Shown here: one piece after another, positions 1-7,100 of the stretch
How the letters are laid out: the number at the start of each line of letters is the position of its first letter
Position numbering within the stretch: the first letter of the stretch is position 1
Source: GCA-2746795 sp964643965
GTDB lineage: Bacteria > Chloroflexota > Anaerolineae > Promineifilales > Promineifilaceae
DNA: 11,332 bases
Assembly (NCBI GenBank): GCA_964643965.1
Contig: CAZXVH010000140.1
Location: 1-11,332 of the forward strand
Direction of reading: 5' to 3'
Translations under genes and position numbers: made by a program
The notes under the pieces: model-generated
What the model saw: the letters and a program-made list of their open reading frames with translations, nothing else
The model's database searches: none
Told to the model about the DNA's origin: nothing

Positions 1-32
1 CACTGTAACCAGTTCACCCAAAAAGGAATCCC

Positions 33-1022
33 ATGCCCACCTTCTACCCTCTCCTCTTCACCCCCGTGCTCAAAGATTACATCTGGGGCGGCCGTAACCT
101 GGAAAAGCTGGGGCGCACTCTGCCCGATGGCGTCATCGCTGAAAGCTGGGAAATTGCGGCACATCCTGATGGCACAACGGCCGTTGCCAACGGCGTTTAC
201 GCAGGCAAACTATTAACCGAAGTCCAGGCCGAACTCGGTCTCGACCTGATTGGCACAAACTGCGCCTGGGCGCAAGAACGGGGCAAATTCCCCCTGCTCA
301 TCAAACTGCTAGACGCCAATCGGCCGCTCTCCGTACAGGTCCATCCCCAAGACGACTATGCTTTAGCCCATGAAGGCAACGAACTGGGCAAAACGGAAAT
401 GTGGGTGGCGCTTCACGCAGAGCCAGGCGCCAAAGTGCAACTGGGCGTGACCGCTGGCGTCACAGCCGAAACCTTCCGCGCAGACATTGAGAATGGCAAC
501 CTGGAGCCGCATCTGCATTACGTTCCCGTCAAAACGGGCGATCATATTTGCGTGCCCGCGGGTTCTCTCCACGCCATCATGGACGGCCTGCTCATCGCCG
601 AAATCCAGCAAAATTCCAATACCACCTACCGCGTCTACGACTGGAACCGCCTGGGTCACGATGGCCAGCCGCGGCCGCTGCACATTGACAAGGCGCTGGA
701 CGTGATCAACTTTGAGCAAGTGGCGCCGACTATTTGTCCGCCCACGCCTATCAGCGATGAAAATGGCATTCGCCGCAGCTTGCTGTGCAAAAATGAATAT
801 TTTGTCACCGAGCGCGTCGAAATGGCGGCCGGCGCCACGTTCTCTGGCAACTGCAAGGGGGATAGCCTGGAAATTTGGGGCCTGCTGGCCGGCGAAGTTG
901 CCGTCAACGAGGTGGATTTGAAACCGGTGCAGTTTACGTTGCTACCGGCGGCGATGGGTGAATTTGGGATAACGGCCGTTACCCCCGCCACCTCTCTACG
1001 CACCTACGTGGCCGCTGCCTGA
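33..1022 (+). CDS. manA: Mannose-6-phosphate isomerase, class I (short form)
   Basis: This 329-residue protein should interconvert mannose-6-phosphate and fructose-6-phosphate in the cytoplasm, linking glycolysis to GDP-mannose and cell-surface sugar synthesis. It is a type I cupin-fold enzyme that needs Zn2+. The family's metal ligands are visible: Gln102 and His104 in LSVQVHPQDD, Glu122 in GKTEMW, and His180 in VPAGSLHAI. The block NTTYRVYDWNR carries the conserved active-site Arg200, and the N-terminal block ESWEIAAHPDG is also typical. The length matches the short (~315-330 aa) form found in Bacillus rather than the ~390 aa enterobacterial form. The ATG is preceded by AAGGA (23-27) with a 5-nt gap, which supports this start. 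It stands alone on the plus strand here, and its last 19 bp overlap the end of the convergent S1 gene. Nothing in the protein looks broken. Confidence 0.95.
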   Translation: MPTFYPLLFTPVLKDYIWGGRNLEKLGRTLPDGVIAESWEIAAHPDGTTAVANGVYAGKLLTEVQAELGLDLIGTNCAWAQERGKFPLLIKLLDANRPLSVQVHPQDDYALAHEGNELGKTEMWVALHAEPGAKVQLGVTAGVTAETFRADIENGNLEPHLHYVPVKTGDHICVPAGSLHAIMDGLLIAEIQQNSNTTYRVYDWNRLGHDGQPRPLHIDKALDVINFEQVAPTICPPTPISDENGIRRSLLCKNEYFVTERVEMAAGATFSGNCKGDSLEIWGLLAGEVAVNEVDLKPVQFTLLPAAMGEFGITAVTPATSLRTYVAAA

Positions 1023-2218
1023 GCCTCTTGCCCATCCTCGTCGGAAACCACCATCTGTGCAGCCTGCTCAGACATCCAGGCCACTTCTTCCGCCGCCGAT
1101 ACCTGGCGCATACTCAGCTTAAACTGCTGACGATCCGCATCAATATGGATGATCCGCGCCAAGATCACATCACCCGGCGCTAACACATCGGCCGCCGAAC
1201 CACCAGGGCCAATATTTATCTCGTTTTGGTGCAGCAGCCCCTCCACTCCCTCAGGCAGTTTAGCAAAAGCGCCAAAATCAACGACATTCGTCACTTCGCC
1301 CTCAACCAGATCGCCTGCCTCATGCGCTTCGGTGAATTTCTGCCAGGGACCCGGCAGCAGCGCCTTGCGATTTAAGCTGATGCGCTCCCGCTCTAACTCC
1401 ACTTCTTCTATAATCACCTTCAGCTCATCGCCAACCGCCAGCGCTTCTGAGGGATGGCTAATATAATCCCAAGAAATTTTGGAGATATGCAAAAGGCCAG
1501 TCAAGCCGTCCCCTATGTCTACAAAGGCGCCATATTTTTTCAGGCTCACCACCACGCCGGTTACGACTTCGCCTTCTTTGAGCGTCTTCAGCCGTTCCAA
1601 CCGCTGCTCTTTTTGGGCGGCCGTGGCCGAAAGCACCAACCGATCTTGTTTGGCGTCCGTTTCAATGATTTTCAAGGGGCGGGTATCGCCTATCAAACCG
1701 GCCTTATATTGATGGCGTTCATCCAGATTGCGGTTATTACGAATCTCAGGAATATGGGAATTGGGCACAAAACCTTGAATATTTCCAAATTCGACAACCA
1801 GGCCCCCTTTATTATGGTTGACAATTTTCAAGGTGATGGTTTCGCCATTTGCTGCCAACGCTTCGGCCCGTTCCCAATCTTTTTGCTGCAAACCACGCTC
1901 CAGCGAGACTATAAGTCGGTCATCGCCTACCGGCGTACGCATCACATAAACCGGCACTTCATCACCGCGGCTCAGGCTTTCTAAAAGGCCACTATCTAAC
2001 TGCATCACCTCATCATAAGGAACCATAGCGTCCCGCTTGGAACCCACGTCTACAAAGAGAACATCCTGATCAATGCGCAAGATTTCTCCCTGGAGAATAT
2101 CGCCCTGTTTGGGTTGAGGAAAATCGTATTGGTCTAATAATTGGAAAAAGGTGGGGGTTTTGCCGTTCGATTGGCGAGGGGAAAGAATTTGTTCTTCTTC
2201 TAATACTGTGACTTGCAT
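1004..2218 (-). CDS. rpsA: S1 RNA-binding domain protein (30S ribosomal protein S1-like, four S1 repeats)
   Basis: This 404-residue cytoplasmic protein is made of four OB-fold S1 domains at about residues 39-108, 123-200, 215-286 and 302-373. Domains 3 and 4 are the most canonical (GVVVSLKKYGAFVDIGDGLTG and GEVTNVVDFGAFAKL, followed by GLLH). The N-terminal ~38 residues and the acidic, Ala/Gln-rich tail lie outside the repeats. E. coli S1 has six repeats (~557 aa); four-repeat homologues of about this size are usual in Gram-positive and other phyla. The expected role is mRNA binding on the 30S subunit, but a general RNA-binding role cannot be excluded for four-repeat forms. The ATG at 2218 has a strong AAAGGAG (2223-2229) only 4 nt upstream, so the start is secure. 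It lies 49 bp downstream of carD on the same strand, probably in one operon, and a nested inverted repeat precedes its ribosome binding site. Confidence 0.9.
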   Translation of the reverse strand: MQVTVLEEEQILSPRQSNGKTPTFFQLLDQYDFPQPKQGDILQGEILRIDQDVLFVDVGSKRDAMVPYDEVMQLDSGLLESLSRGDEVPVYVMRTPVGDDRLIVSLERGLQQKDWERAEALAANGETITLKIVNHNKGGLVVEFGNIQGFVPNSHIPEIRNNRNLDERHQYKAGLIGDTRPLKIIETDAKQDRLVLSATAAQKEQRLERLKTLKEGEVVTGVVVSLKKYGAFVDIGDGLTGLLHISKISWDYISHPSEALAVGDELKVIIEEVELERERISLNRKALLPGPWQKFTEAHEAGDLVEGEVTNVVDFGAFAKLPEGVEGLLHQNEINIGPGGSAADVLAPGDVILARIIHIDADRQQFKLSMRQVSAAEEVAWMSEQAAQMVVSDEDGQEAQAAAT

Positions 2219-2230
2219 TTTGCTCCTTTC

Positions 2231-2267
2231 GCGATTAGGAGTTGAAACATTTCAACAGACCAATCGC
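2231..2267 (-). promoter_or_regulatory. Nested inverted repeat in the S1 gene leader
   Basis: The gap between carD and the S1 gene holds a 16-base palindrome, GTTGAAACATTTCAAC (2241-2256). It is enclosed by a second 6-bp inverted repeat, GCGATT (2231-2236) and AATCGC (2262-2267). In minus-strand RNA the outer stem begins directly after the carD stop codon (2268-2270) and ends one base before the AAAGGAG of the S1 gene. The inner part can form a 6-bp stem with a 4-nt loop. There is no U-tract, so it is unlikely to be a simple terminator. It could be an RNA element controlling S1 translation, as S1 proteins can autoregulate through their own leaders, or a DNA operator at an internal promoter. 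The structure is seen in the sequence; the function is inferred. Confidence 0.5.
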
Positions 2268-2798
2268 TTAGTTAACTGTGGGCAGCGAATTCTGCCGCAG
2301 TAGTGAATATAATTTTTTACGAATCTGGCTTTTTTCCATCTGAGCGCTTACAGACCATTCGGCTAACAAGCGATCTGTCAAGTCGCGCAAAACCTGGCCT
2401 TCGGTGTTAGAGAGATCGCCGCGTCGTCTGCGCCTGGCCCATAGATCCCGCACCACACGGGCCAATTCTTGGGGAGTGCCTTTGGCTTCTGCCTGGCGGA
2501 TATAAGCCATGCGGCTTTGAAATACGGGACTCATGCGGCGAGACGGCCGTTTTAATATCGCCAAAGTTTGCTGCAAATCTTCAGGGGAAATAACCGCTCT
2601 TAATAACGCCTGTTTCTCAACCGGCACCCACATGGTTGTTTGCTCAGATTCCACACGATAATAGGAGGTTTTTTTACGGCCGATTTTTTTGTCTTCAATG
2701 GCTGCTACCCGCCCTACGCCATGATTACTATGTACAATCCAGTCACCAGGCGCAAAGTGAAATTCGCCATTCTCTCTGTTTATCATGCTATCTATCAT
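2268..2798 (-). CDS. carD: CarD/CdnL-family RNA polymerase-binding transcriptional regulator
   Basis: This is a 176-residue cytoplasmic regulator. Residues ~12-72 form the Tudor-like CarD/TRCF RNA-polymerase interaction domain, with the hallmark block FAPGDWIVHSNHGVGRV and then YYRVESEQTTMWVPVEK. The remaining ~100 residues look helical and basic, with RRRRR at 122-126 after Trp120, as in the DNA-binding C-terminal domain of CarD/CdnL. Members of this family bind the RNA polymerase beta subunit and stabilise open complexes, notably at rRNA promoters. Length and domain order match CdnL-type proteins, not the longer Myxococcus CarD with an HMGA-like tail. The ATG at 2798 has AGGG (2806-2809) at 7-nt spacing. 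An in-frame Met at 2786 has no ribosome binding site, so the longer start is preferred. It precedes the S1 gene by 49 bp and probably shares its transcript. Confidence 0.93.
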   Translation of the reverse strand: MIDSMINRENGEFHFAPGDWIVHSNHGVGRVAAIEDKKIGRKKTSYYRVESEQTTMWVPVEKQALLRAVISPEDLQQTLAILKRPSRRMSPVFQSRMAYIRQAEAKGTPQELARVVRDLWARRRRRGDLSNTEGQVLRDLTDRLLAEWSVSAQMEKSQIRKKLYSLLRQNSLPTVN

Positions 2799-2985
2799 GC
2801 TTCGACCCTATAGCAAAAACGCCAGACATGCAATGTATCAGGGCATAGCGTGGGTATAGATAAAGATATAGACCGGAGGTAAGGAGAAAAGATGAGAGAA
2901 TTTTAATGATGCCAGCCCGCCCATTCCAATCAGGTCAACACCTCCCTGTGGGCCGCTTATCCGATGGCTCCCTTAATAACCGTTC
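2799..2985. other. Intergenic region upstream of carD
   Basis: This 187-bp gap separates the end of the response regulator gene from carD. On the minus strand a weak promoter-like pair, TTACCT and TATACC with 18-bp spacing, lies upstream of carD; it is a poor match and uncertain. On the plus strand GGAGGTAAGGAG (about 2875-2886) stands 5 nt before an ATG at 2892 that opens a four-codon frame (MREF, stop at 2904-2906). No convincing terminator hairpin for the response regulator was found. Confidence 0.4.
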
Positions 2986-3645
2986 CTAATCCAAACTGGC
3001 ATACCCTTCACGCAAGGCGTACAGCGCCGCCTGGGTGCGGTTTGCCAGGTGCAGCTTCCCCAAAATATGGCTGACATGGGTGCGCACGGTGCGTTCGCTC
3101 AATGTAAGCTCATCCCCAATTTCCTGGTTGCTCATGCCCTGGGCAATGTAGCGCAAAATTTCCAATTCGCGGCCGGTGAGCGGCTCTTCGGTGGGCGGCA
3201 GGTCGGACGGCCGGTTGAGTTCCTGGATGACTTTGTGGGCGATGATGGGATGCAGGGAGGAACGGCCGGCGTATACATCCCGAATGGCGTTGAGCAGATC
3301 ATGGGGCGAGGAATCTTTGAGCAGGTAGCCGGAAGCGCCGGCTTTGATGGCCGGGAAGACGTTGGCGTCGTCGGCGAAGCTGGTGACGACGAGGATGCGC
3401 GCTTCTGGCATTTTTTCTTTGATGGCGATGATGGCGCCGGCGCCGTCCAGCACCGGCATTTGCAAATCCAGCAGAATGACATCGGGGCGCAAAGCCAATA
3501 CCTGGCGGATGGTTTCGGCGCCATCTTCGGCCTCGCCTACCAGTTCCATGTCTGGCTCGGTGCTGATCAGGGCGCGGACGCCTTCACGCACCAGGGCGTG
3601 GTCGTCGGCGTGGAAGATGCGGATTATGTCGGGCATATTGGGCAT
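2986..3645 (-). CDS. NarL/FixJ-type two-component response regulator (receiver plus LuxR HTH)
   Basis: This is a 219-residue cytoplasmic DNA-binding regulator of a two-component system. The N-terminal receiver domain (~residues 7-122) has the acidic pair Asp14-Asp15 in FHADDHALVREG, the phosphoacceptor Asp60 in DVILLDLQMP, Thr88 in ILVVTSF and Lys110 in GYLLKDSS, so all switch residues are present. The C-terminal LuxR-type helix-turn-helix spans ~155-210 (LTGRELEILRYIAQGMSNQEI, then LSERTVRTHVSHILGKL). Length and domain order are standard for the family. The ATG at 3645 has AAGGAG (3652-3657) with a 6-nt gap, favouring it over Met4. No histidine kinase lies in the window, so the partner and target genes are unknown. 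A candidate promoter lies about 60 bp upstream. Confidence 0.95.
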   Translation of the reverse strand: MPNMPDIIRIFHADDHALVREGVRALISTEPDMELVGEAEDGAETIRQVLALRPDVILLDLQMPVLDGAGAIIAIKEKMPEARILVVTSFADDANVFPAIKAGASGYLLKDSSPHDLLNAIRDVYAGRSSLHPIIAHKVIQELNRPSDLPPTEEPLTGRELEILRYIAQGMSNQEIGDELTLSERTVRTHVSHILGKLHLANRTQAALYALREGYASLD

Positions 3646-3704
3646 CCTGCTCTCCTTGCTTTCTTGGCGACCGAGATGGTCAACATATAAAAACGAACGA
3701 GCCT

Positions 3705-3733
3705 AGTATAGCCTTTATCGAGTAGATTTTCGA
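3705..3733 (-). promoter_or_regulatory. Candidate sigma-70-like promoter of the response regulator gene
   Basis: On the minus strand a TCGAAA hexamer (3728-3733, 4 of 6 to TTGACA) is separated by exactly 17 bp from TATACT (3705-3710, 5 of 6 to TATAAT). Initiation would fall near 3698, giving a leader of about 50 nt before the ATG at 3645. It is the best promoter-like match in this gap, found by eye only. Confidence 0.4.
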
Positions 3734-3763
3734 CTAAATAATGGGGATACAGAAGTGAGGGGA

Positions 3764-3887
3764 GGGAAATTGGGTGAGACAGGCGGGGCAGAATTGGTGG
3801 CGAATGGCAAACGTTTCACCCGCCTGTCCCACCCCTACCATATTGTGCGAAAACGGCCGTAGGGGTGGGATGGCGCGGCGCGGTCTC
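3764..3887. repeat. Hairpin-rich intergenic repeat, copy 1 (MITE/REP-like)
   Basis: This ~124-bp unit recurs at 3928-4052 with one substitution (C at 3801, A at 3965) and one single-base indel. It carries several inverted repeats. A 14-bp arm (3774-3787) pairs with 3819-3832 with one mismatch. TCCCACCCCTAC (3827-3838) pairs perfectly with 3859-3870. In this copy a perfect 10-bp pair, TGGGTGAGAC (3771-3780) and GTCTCACCCA (3883-3892), brackets the unit like terminal inverted repeats. The arms at 3827-3832 are shared, so the first two stems exclude each other. One ACGGCCGT palindrome (3853-3860) sits in a loop. It has no coding potential I would trust. Confidence 0.85.
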
Positions 3888-3927
3888 ACCCAGGTACAGA
3901 CGCCGCGAATTGGGCAAATTGGGCGCT

Positions 3928-4052
3928 GGGAAATTGGGTGAGACAGGCGGGGCAGAATTGGTGGAGAATGGCAAACGTTTCACCCGCCTGTCCCACCCCT
4001 ACCATATTGTGCGAAAACGGCCGTAGGCGGTGGGATGGCGCGGCGCGGTCTC
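3928..4052. repeat. Hairpin-rich intergenic repeat, copy 2
   Basis: This is a second copy of the unit at 3764-3887, in direct orientation at a 164-bp offset, separated from copy 1 by about 40 bp containing two further AATTGGG words. The left end and internal arms are kept: 3938-3951 pairs with 3983-3996, and ACGGCCGT lies at 4017-4024. The third arm has an extra base (GTAGGCGGTGGGA), which bulges one stem. After CGGTCTC the sequence diverges, so the 10-bp right terminal arm of copy 1 is missing here. The near identity suggests a recent duplication or insertion with loss of one end. Confidence 0.85.
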
Positions 4053-4108
4053 CGTCAAACGTCTGGCGCTGGTTCCGCGCCAACTCACCCCTTGAGATCC
4101 TTGTTCAC

Positions 4109-4170
4109 GGGCGAGGCGATGGGAGACAGCGTTTCGCATTTGGCATAAATCAAACCCCATCGCATCGCCC
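4109..4170 (-). terminator. Terminator-like inverted repeat after the alpha-2-macroglobulin gene
   Basis: GGGCGAGGCGATGGG (4109-4123) pairs with CCCATCGCATCGCCC (4156-4170) over 15 bp with one mismatch, around a 32-nt loop. It begins 9 bp beyond the stop codon at 4180, where a terminator or a 3'-end-protecting hairpin would be expected. The loop is large and no U-run follows on the minus strand, so it is not a canonical intrinsic terminator. It may be a further dispersed intergenic repeat. Confidence 0.4.
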
Positions 4171-4179
4171 CTACACTAT

Positions 4180-7100
4180 CTATTCCACAATCACCACATC
4201 ACTGCTGCTGCGGCCGAACGTCTCTGGCGCGTACATCTCCTCCGCCTTGGTGGGCGGCACGACAAATGTGCCGGGCGTGGTGGCACGAGCGACGTAATCG
4301 TAGTCGTAGACGCCTTCCCAGAGCAGGGTGCTGAATGCTTCCAACCGTTCATCGCGCATGTTTTGGTGGTCGTACCACGTGCCCCACCACCAGTATGGCG
4401 ATGGTGCGCCAGAACCACCCGGCACGCTTTGCGAGACGGCCAGCGCCGGATTGATCGCTTCCAACCCGGCCGGCAGCGGGTCCACCAGCGCCACATGGTA
4501 ACGGCGATTGTCCGCCACCATCATCAGCTTCACGCGCACACGGGAGCCGAGTTTGATGTGCCACACGCCGTCTTCATCCTGAACCACATCCTCAGGATTA
4601 TCAACCCCTTCATAACTGCGCTGCACCACAAAGCCCCGATTGAGCGCCTCCAGCGCCAAATCATCCGGGGCATAGTTGAGGCCGAGGCGATAGTACAAAC
4701 GGCCCGCGCCATCTTTTTCCACCACCAGGTCTTGGCTTGTGCCCACACCGGCTGCCGCCAACACAGACATGGGGATGAGCGTCTGGTGGCGTTCGGTGGT
4801 GTAGCCTTCATAGGCGTGTTCGGCGGCATAGGTATCACCCAGCCAGACGCGGGCCACGAAGTCGGGCGTTTGGGATTCAAAGGTGTTGAAGTAGTTGTTG
4901 AGCGCCAGCAGAATAAACACATCTTCCTGGGTATTGGCCCAATGTCCGGCCGTGCGCTGGGCGAGTAAGCCGTTGACCACTTTGGGAATCAGGTCGTTGC
5001 CGGGGTCTTCGTTGATGAGCGTATTGAGCAAGACGCCATCGGTGCGCCGGTTGGAATGGAGCATCACATAGTCGTCGTCGCCGTAGCTGGTGGTGAAATT
5101 GGCGGCCCCGGCCGTTTCCACGGCGCGGTTGTTGACGTGAGTGCGAATGGCGGCCACTTCGTTAGCAGCAGATGGATCCGTCGCCAATACCGGCCACAGC
5201 CAGCCCAACGCTTCCAACTGCAACTTCTCCACGCCACCTGCTTCGTTGAGCAGCGCTTTGGCTTTGGCGGCGTCATTGTCGCCAGCCAGATGACGCACAT
5301 AGAGCGCGTATGAACTGAGACCCCAGCGCGTCTGATCACCATACCATTCGGGGTAGTAATTTTCGATGTCGCGCAGGTAGGCTTGCACGTTGGCCACGGT
5401 CTCTTGCGGCACAGCAACCCCTTTTTGCTGGGCGATGGTCAGGGCGTGGGCCACATGGATAGAGTTGAACGGAATGGAATCCCGGCCGCGCTCCCAATAG
5501 GGGAAGCCGCCATCCCTGTTTTGCATTCCCTTTAGCGTTTCGATGTCGCGCAGAACGGCCGTTTCCATTTCAGCAGGCGTGGGCAATCCCTCCGCCTCAA
5601 AAGCGGTCAAGACATCGGTGAGGGCGGCCACCGCCAAGATACGCGAGGCCAATTCTCCTGACGAGTCATAGCGACTGCTGGTCAGAGAGAGCACGGCGTC
5701 GGTGAGGGCTTGCAGCGCCGTGGCCGAGGTGTTGATTTCCAGGCCACCAAAGCCAGGAATCACCCCATCCGGCATCACAAACGGCTGTGCCACCGCGCCG
5801 GTATCGACCTGGCCGTAGGTGGCAAAGGCTTCGGTGGTGGCGGGAGTGAAGACGGGCAGGTCAACGGTGGCGGCGTCGGCGTAGTCGCCAGAGGCCACCG
5901 CCACCTGGAAACGGGCCGTGCCGGGCTGATCGGTGGCCGCGGGGAAGCGCACTTCCACGCGGTCGTTGGCCGGCACAATCACTTGCCGTCCCGCGCCTTC
6001 GGTGAGGATGAGGTTAGTCGTTTCCAGGGCCACGTTGACGGTCAGCGGTTCGTCAGTCTGGTTTTGTATCACGATGGGCAGCTCAAACAGATCGCCAAAG
6101 TTGAGGAAGCGGGGGGCAGACGGCCGTACCATTAAGGGCAGCCGCGCCGTCAAATTCTCCTCGCCGATGCCGAATTGGTTGTCACCGGCCACCGCCACGG
6201 CCATGATGCGGTAGCGCGTCAGGTTGTCGGGCAGTTTGAAGGTGACTTCGGCGTTGCCCTGGGCATTGGTGCTAACGGCCGGGGCAAAGACGGCCAGCGG
6301 GTTGAAGTCGGTGCGCACGTCGATGGGGGTGTTGGGGGCGGCTGGCCCTTGTGGGCTGGGAGCGGGCGTAGCCATCGCTATGCCACCTTCGGCCGGGGCG
6401 GCAGCGGCGTCCCGCATCGTTTCTTCTTCGGCCATGGGCATTTCCTTCACTTGGTCCAGTGCGGGTGCGGCTCTATCAACAGCGTCTGCCAGAGTTTGGG
6501 GGTTGACGAGCAGGATGCTGCTGCGGCCGTAGCGGCTGTCGAGCCAGCCCCAGAGCGGTTGGTAGAAGGCGTCGAGCGGATTTGCCAACTGGTAGTTGGT
6601 GAGCGCCAGAATGGCTTCATCCACCACAAAGAGCGCCACTTCGGCATTGGGCACGGGTTGGCCGTTGGCGTTGAGCACGGTGAGGGAAACGGCCGTCTCT
6701 GCCCCAGGTTCCAATTTTTCCGCTTGTGGTCTCAGGTCAACCGTTAATTCGCGGCTGGTGGGGGGGATGTCGAGGGTGAGTGCGCCGCTGGCAAAGGCGG
6801 GGCGCGGCGGCACGTCGGGCAATGGATTGCCGTCGTCGTCGGTGCGCGGGGCAGAGCCAGCCACATCCACCTGCACGTTAAGCTGGGGCAGATAGTCGGC
6901 GGTGATGGAGATGCGCAGGGTGGCGCTGCCATTGTCCAGGGTAAAGCGCTCCGTGTTGACAATGCCGCCGTGGTCGAGAGTGAGCAAACCTTCGCCCTGA
7001 GCAAAAGGCGCCTGCACCAAAATCTCGGCGATATCGCCCGGTTGGTAACTTTCTTTGTCGGGGATGAGGGTCAGTTCTTCTTGTACCACGTTGCGGCGGA

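Larger units (their letters stand above)
3646..4179. other. Gene-free region between the alpha-2-macroglobulin and response regulator genes
   Basis: This 534-bp stretch holds, from right to left, a 15-bp inverted repeat just past the alpha-2-macroglobulin stop codon, two near-identical structured repeats, and the candidate promoter and ribosome binding site of the response regulator. Open frames that cross it show no family resemblance and run through the inverted repeats, so I see no gene in it. Confidence 0.7.

Noticed and set aside
1454..1984. Long open frame on the plus strand inside the S1 gene
   Set aside because: It is antisense to a clear four-domain S1 protein, has no recognisable domain and lacks a convincing ribosome binding site.
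3049..3690. Open frame on the plus strand opposite the response regulator
   Set aside because: It mirrors a complete receiver-HTH protein. Its composition (Gly/Asp/Val-rich) is that of an antisense frame in GC-rich DNA.
3938..4297. Plus-strand frame crossing the second intergenic repeat into the end of the alpha-2-macroglobulin gene
   Set aside because: It runs through inverted repeats and then antisense to a conserved C-terminus, with no family resemblance.
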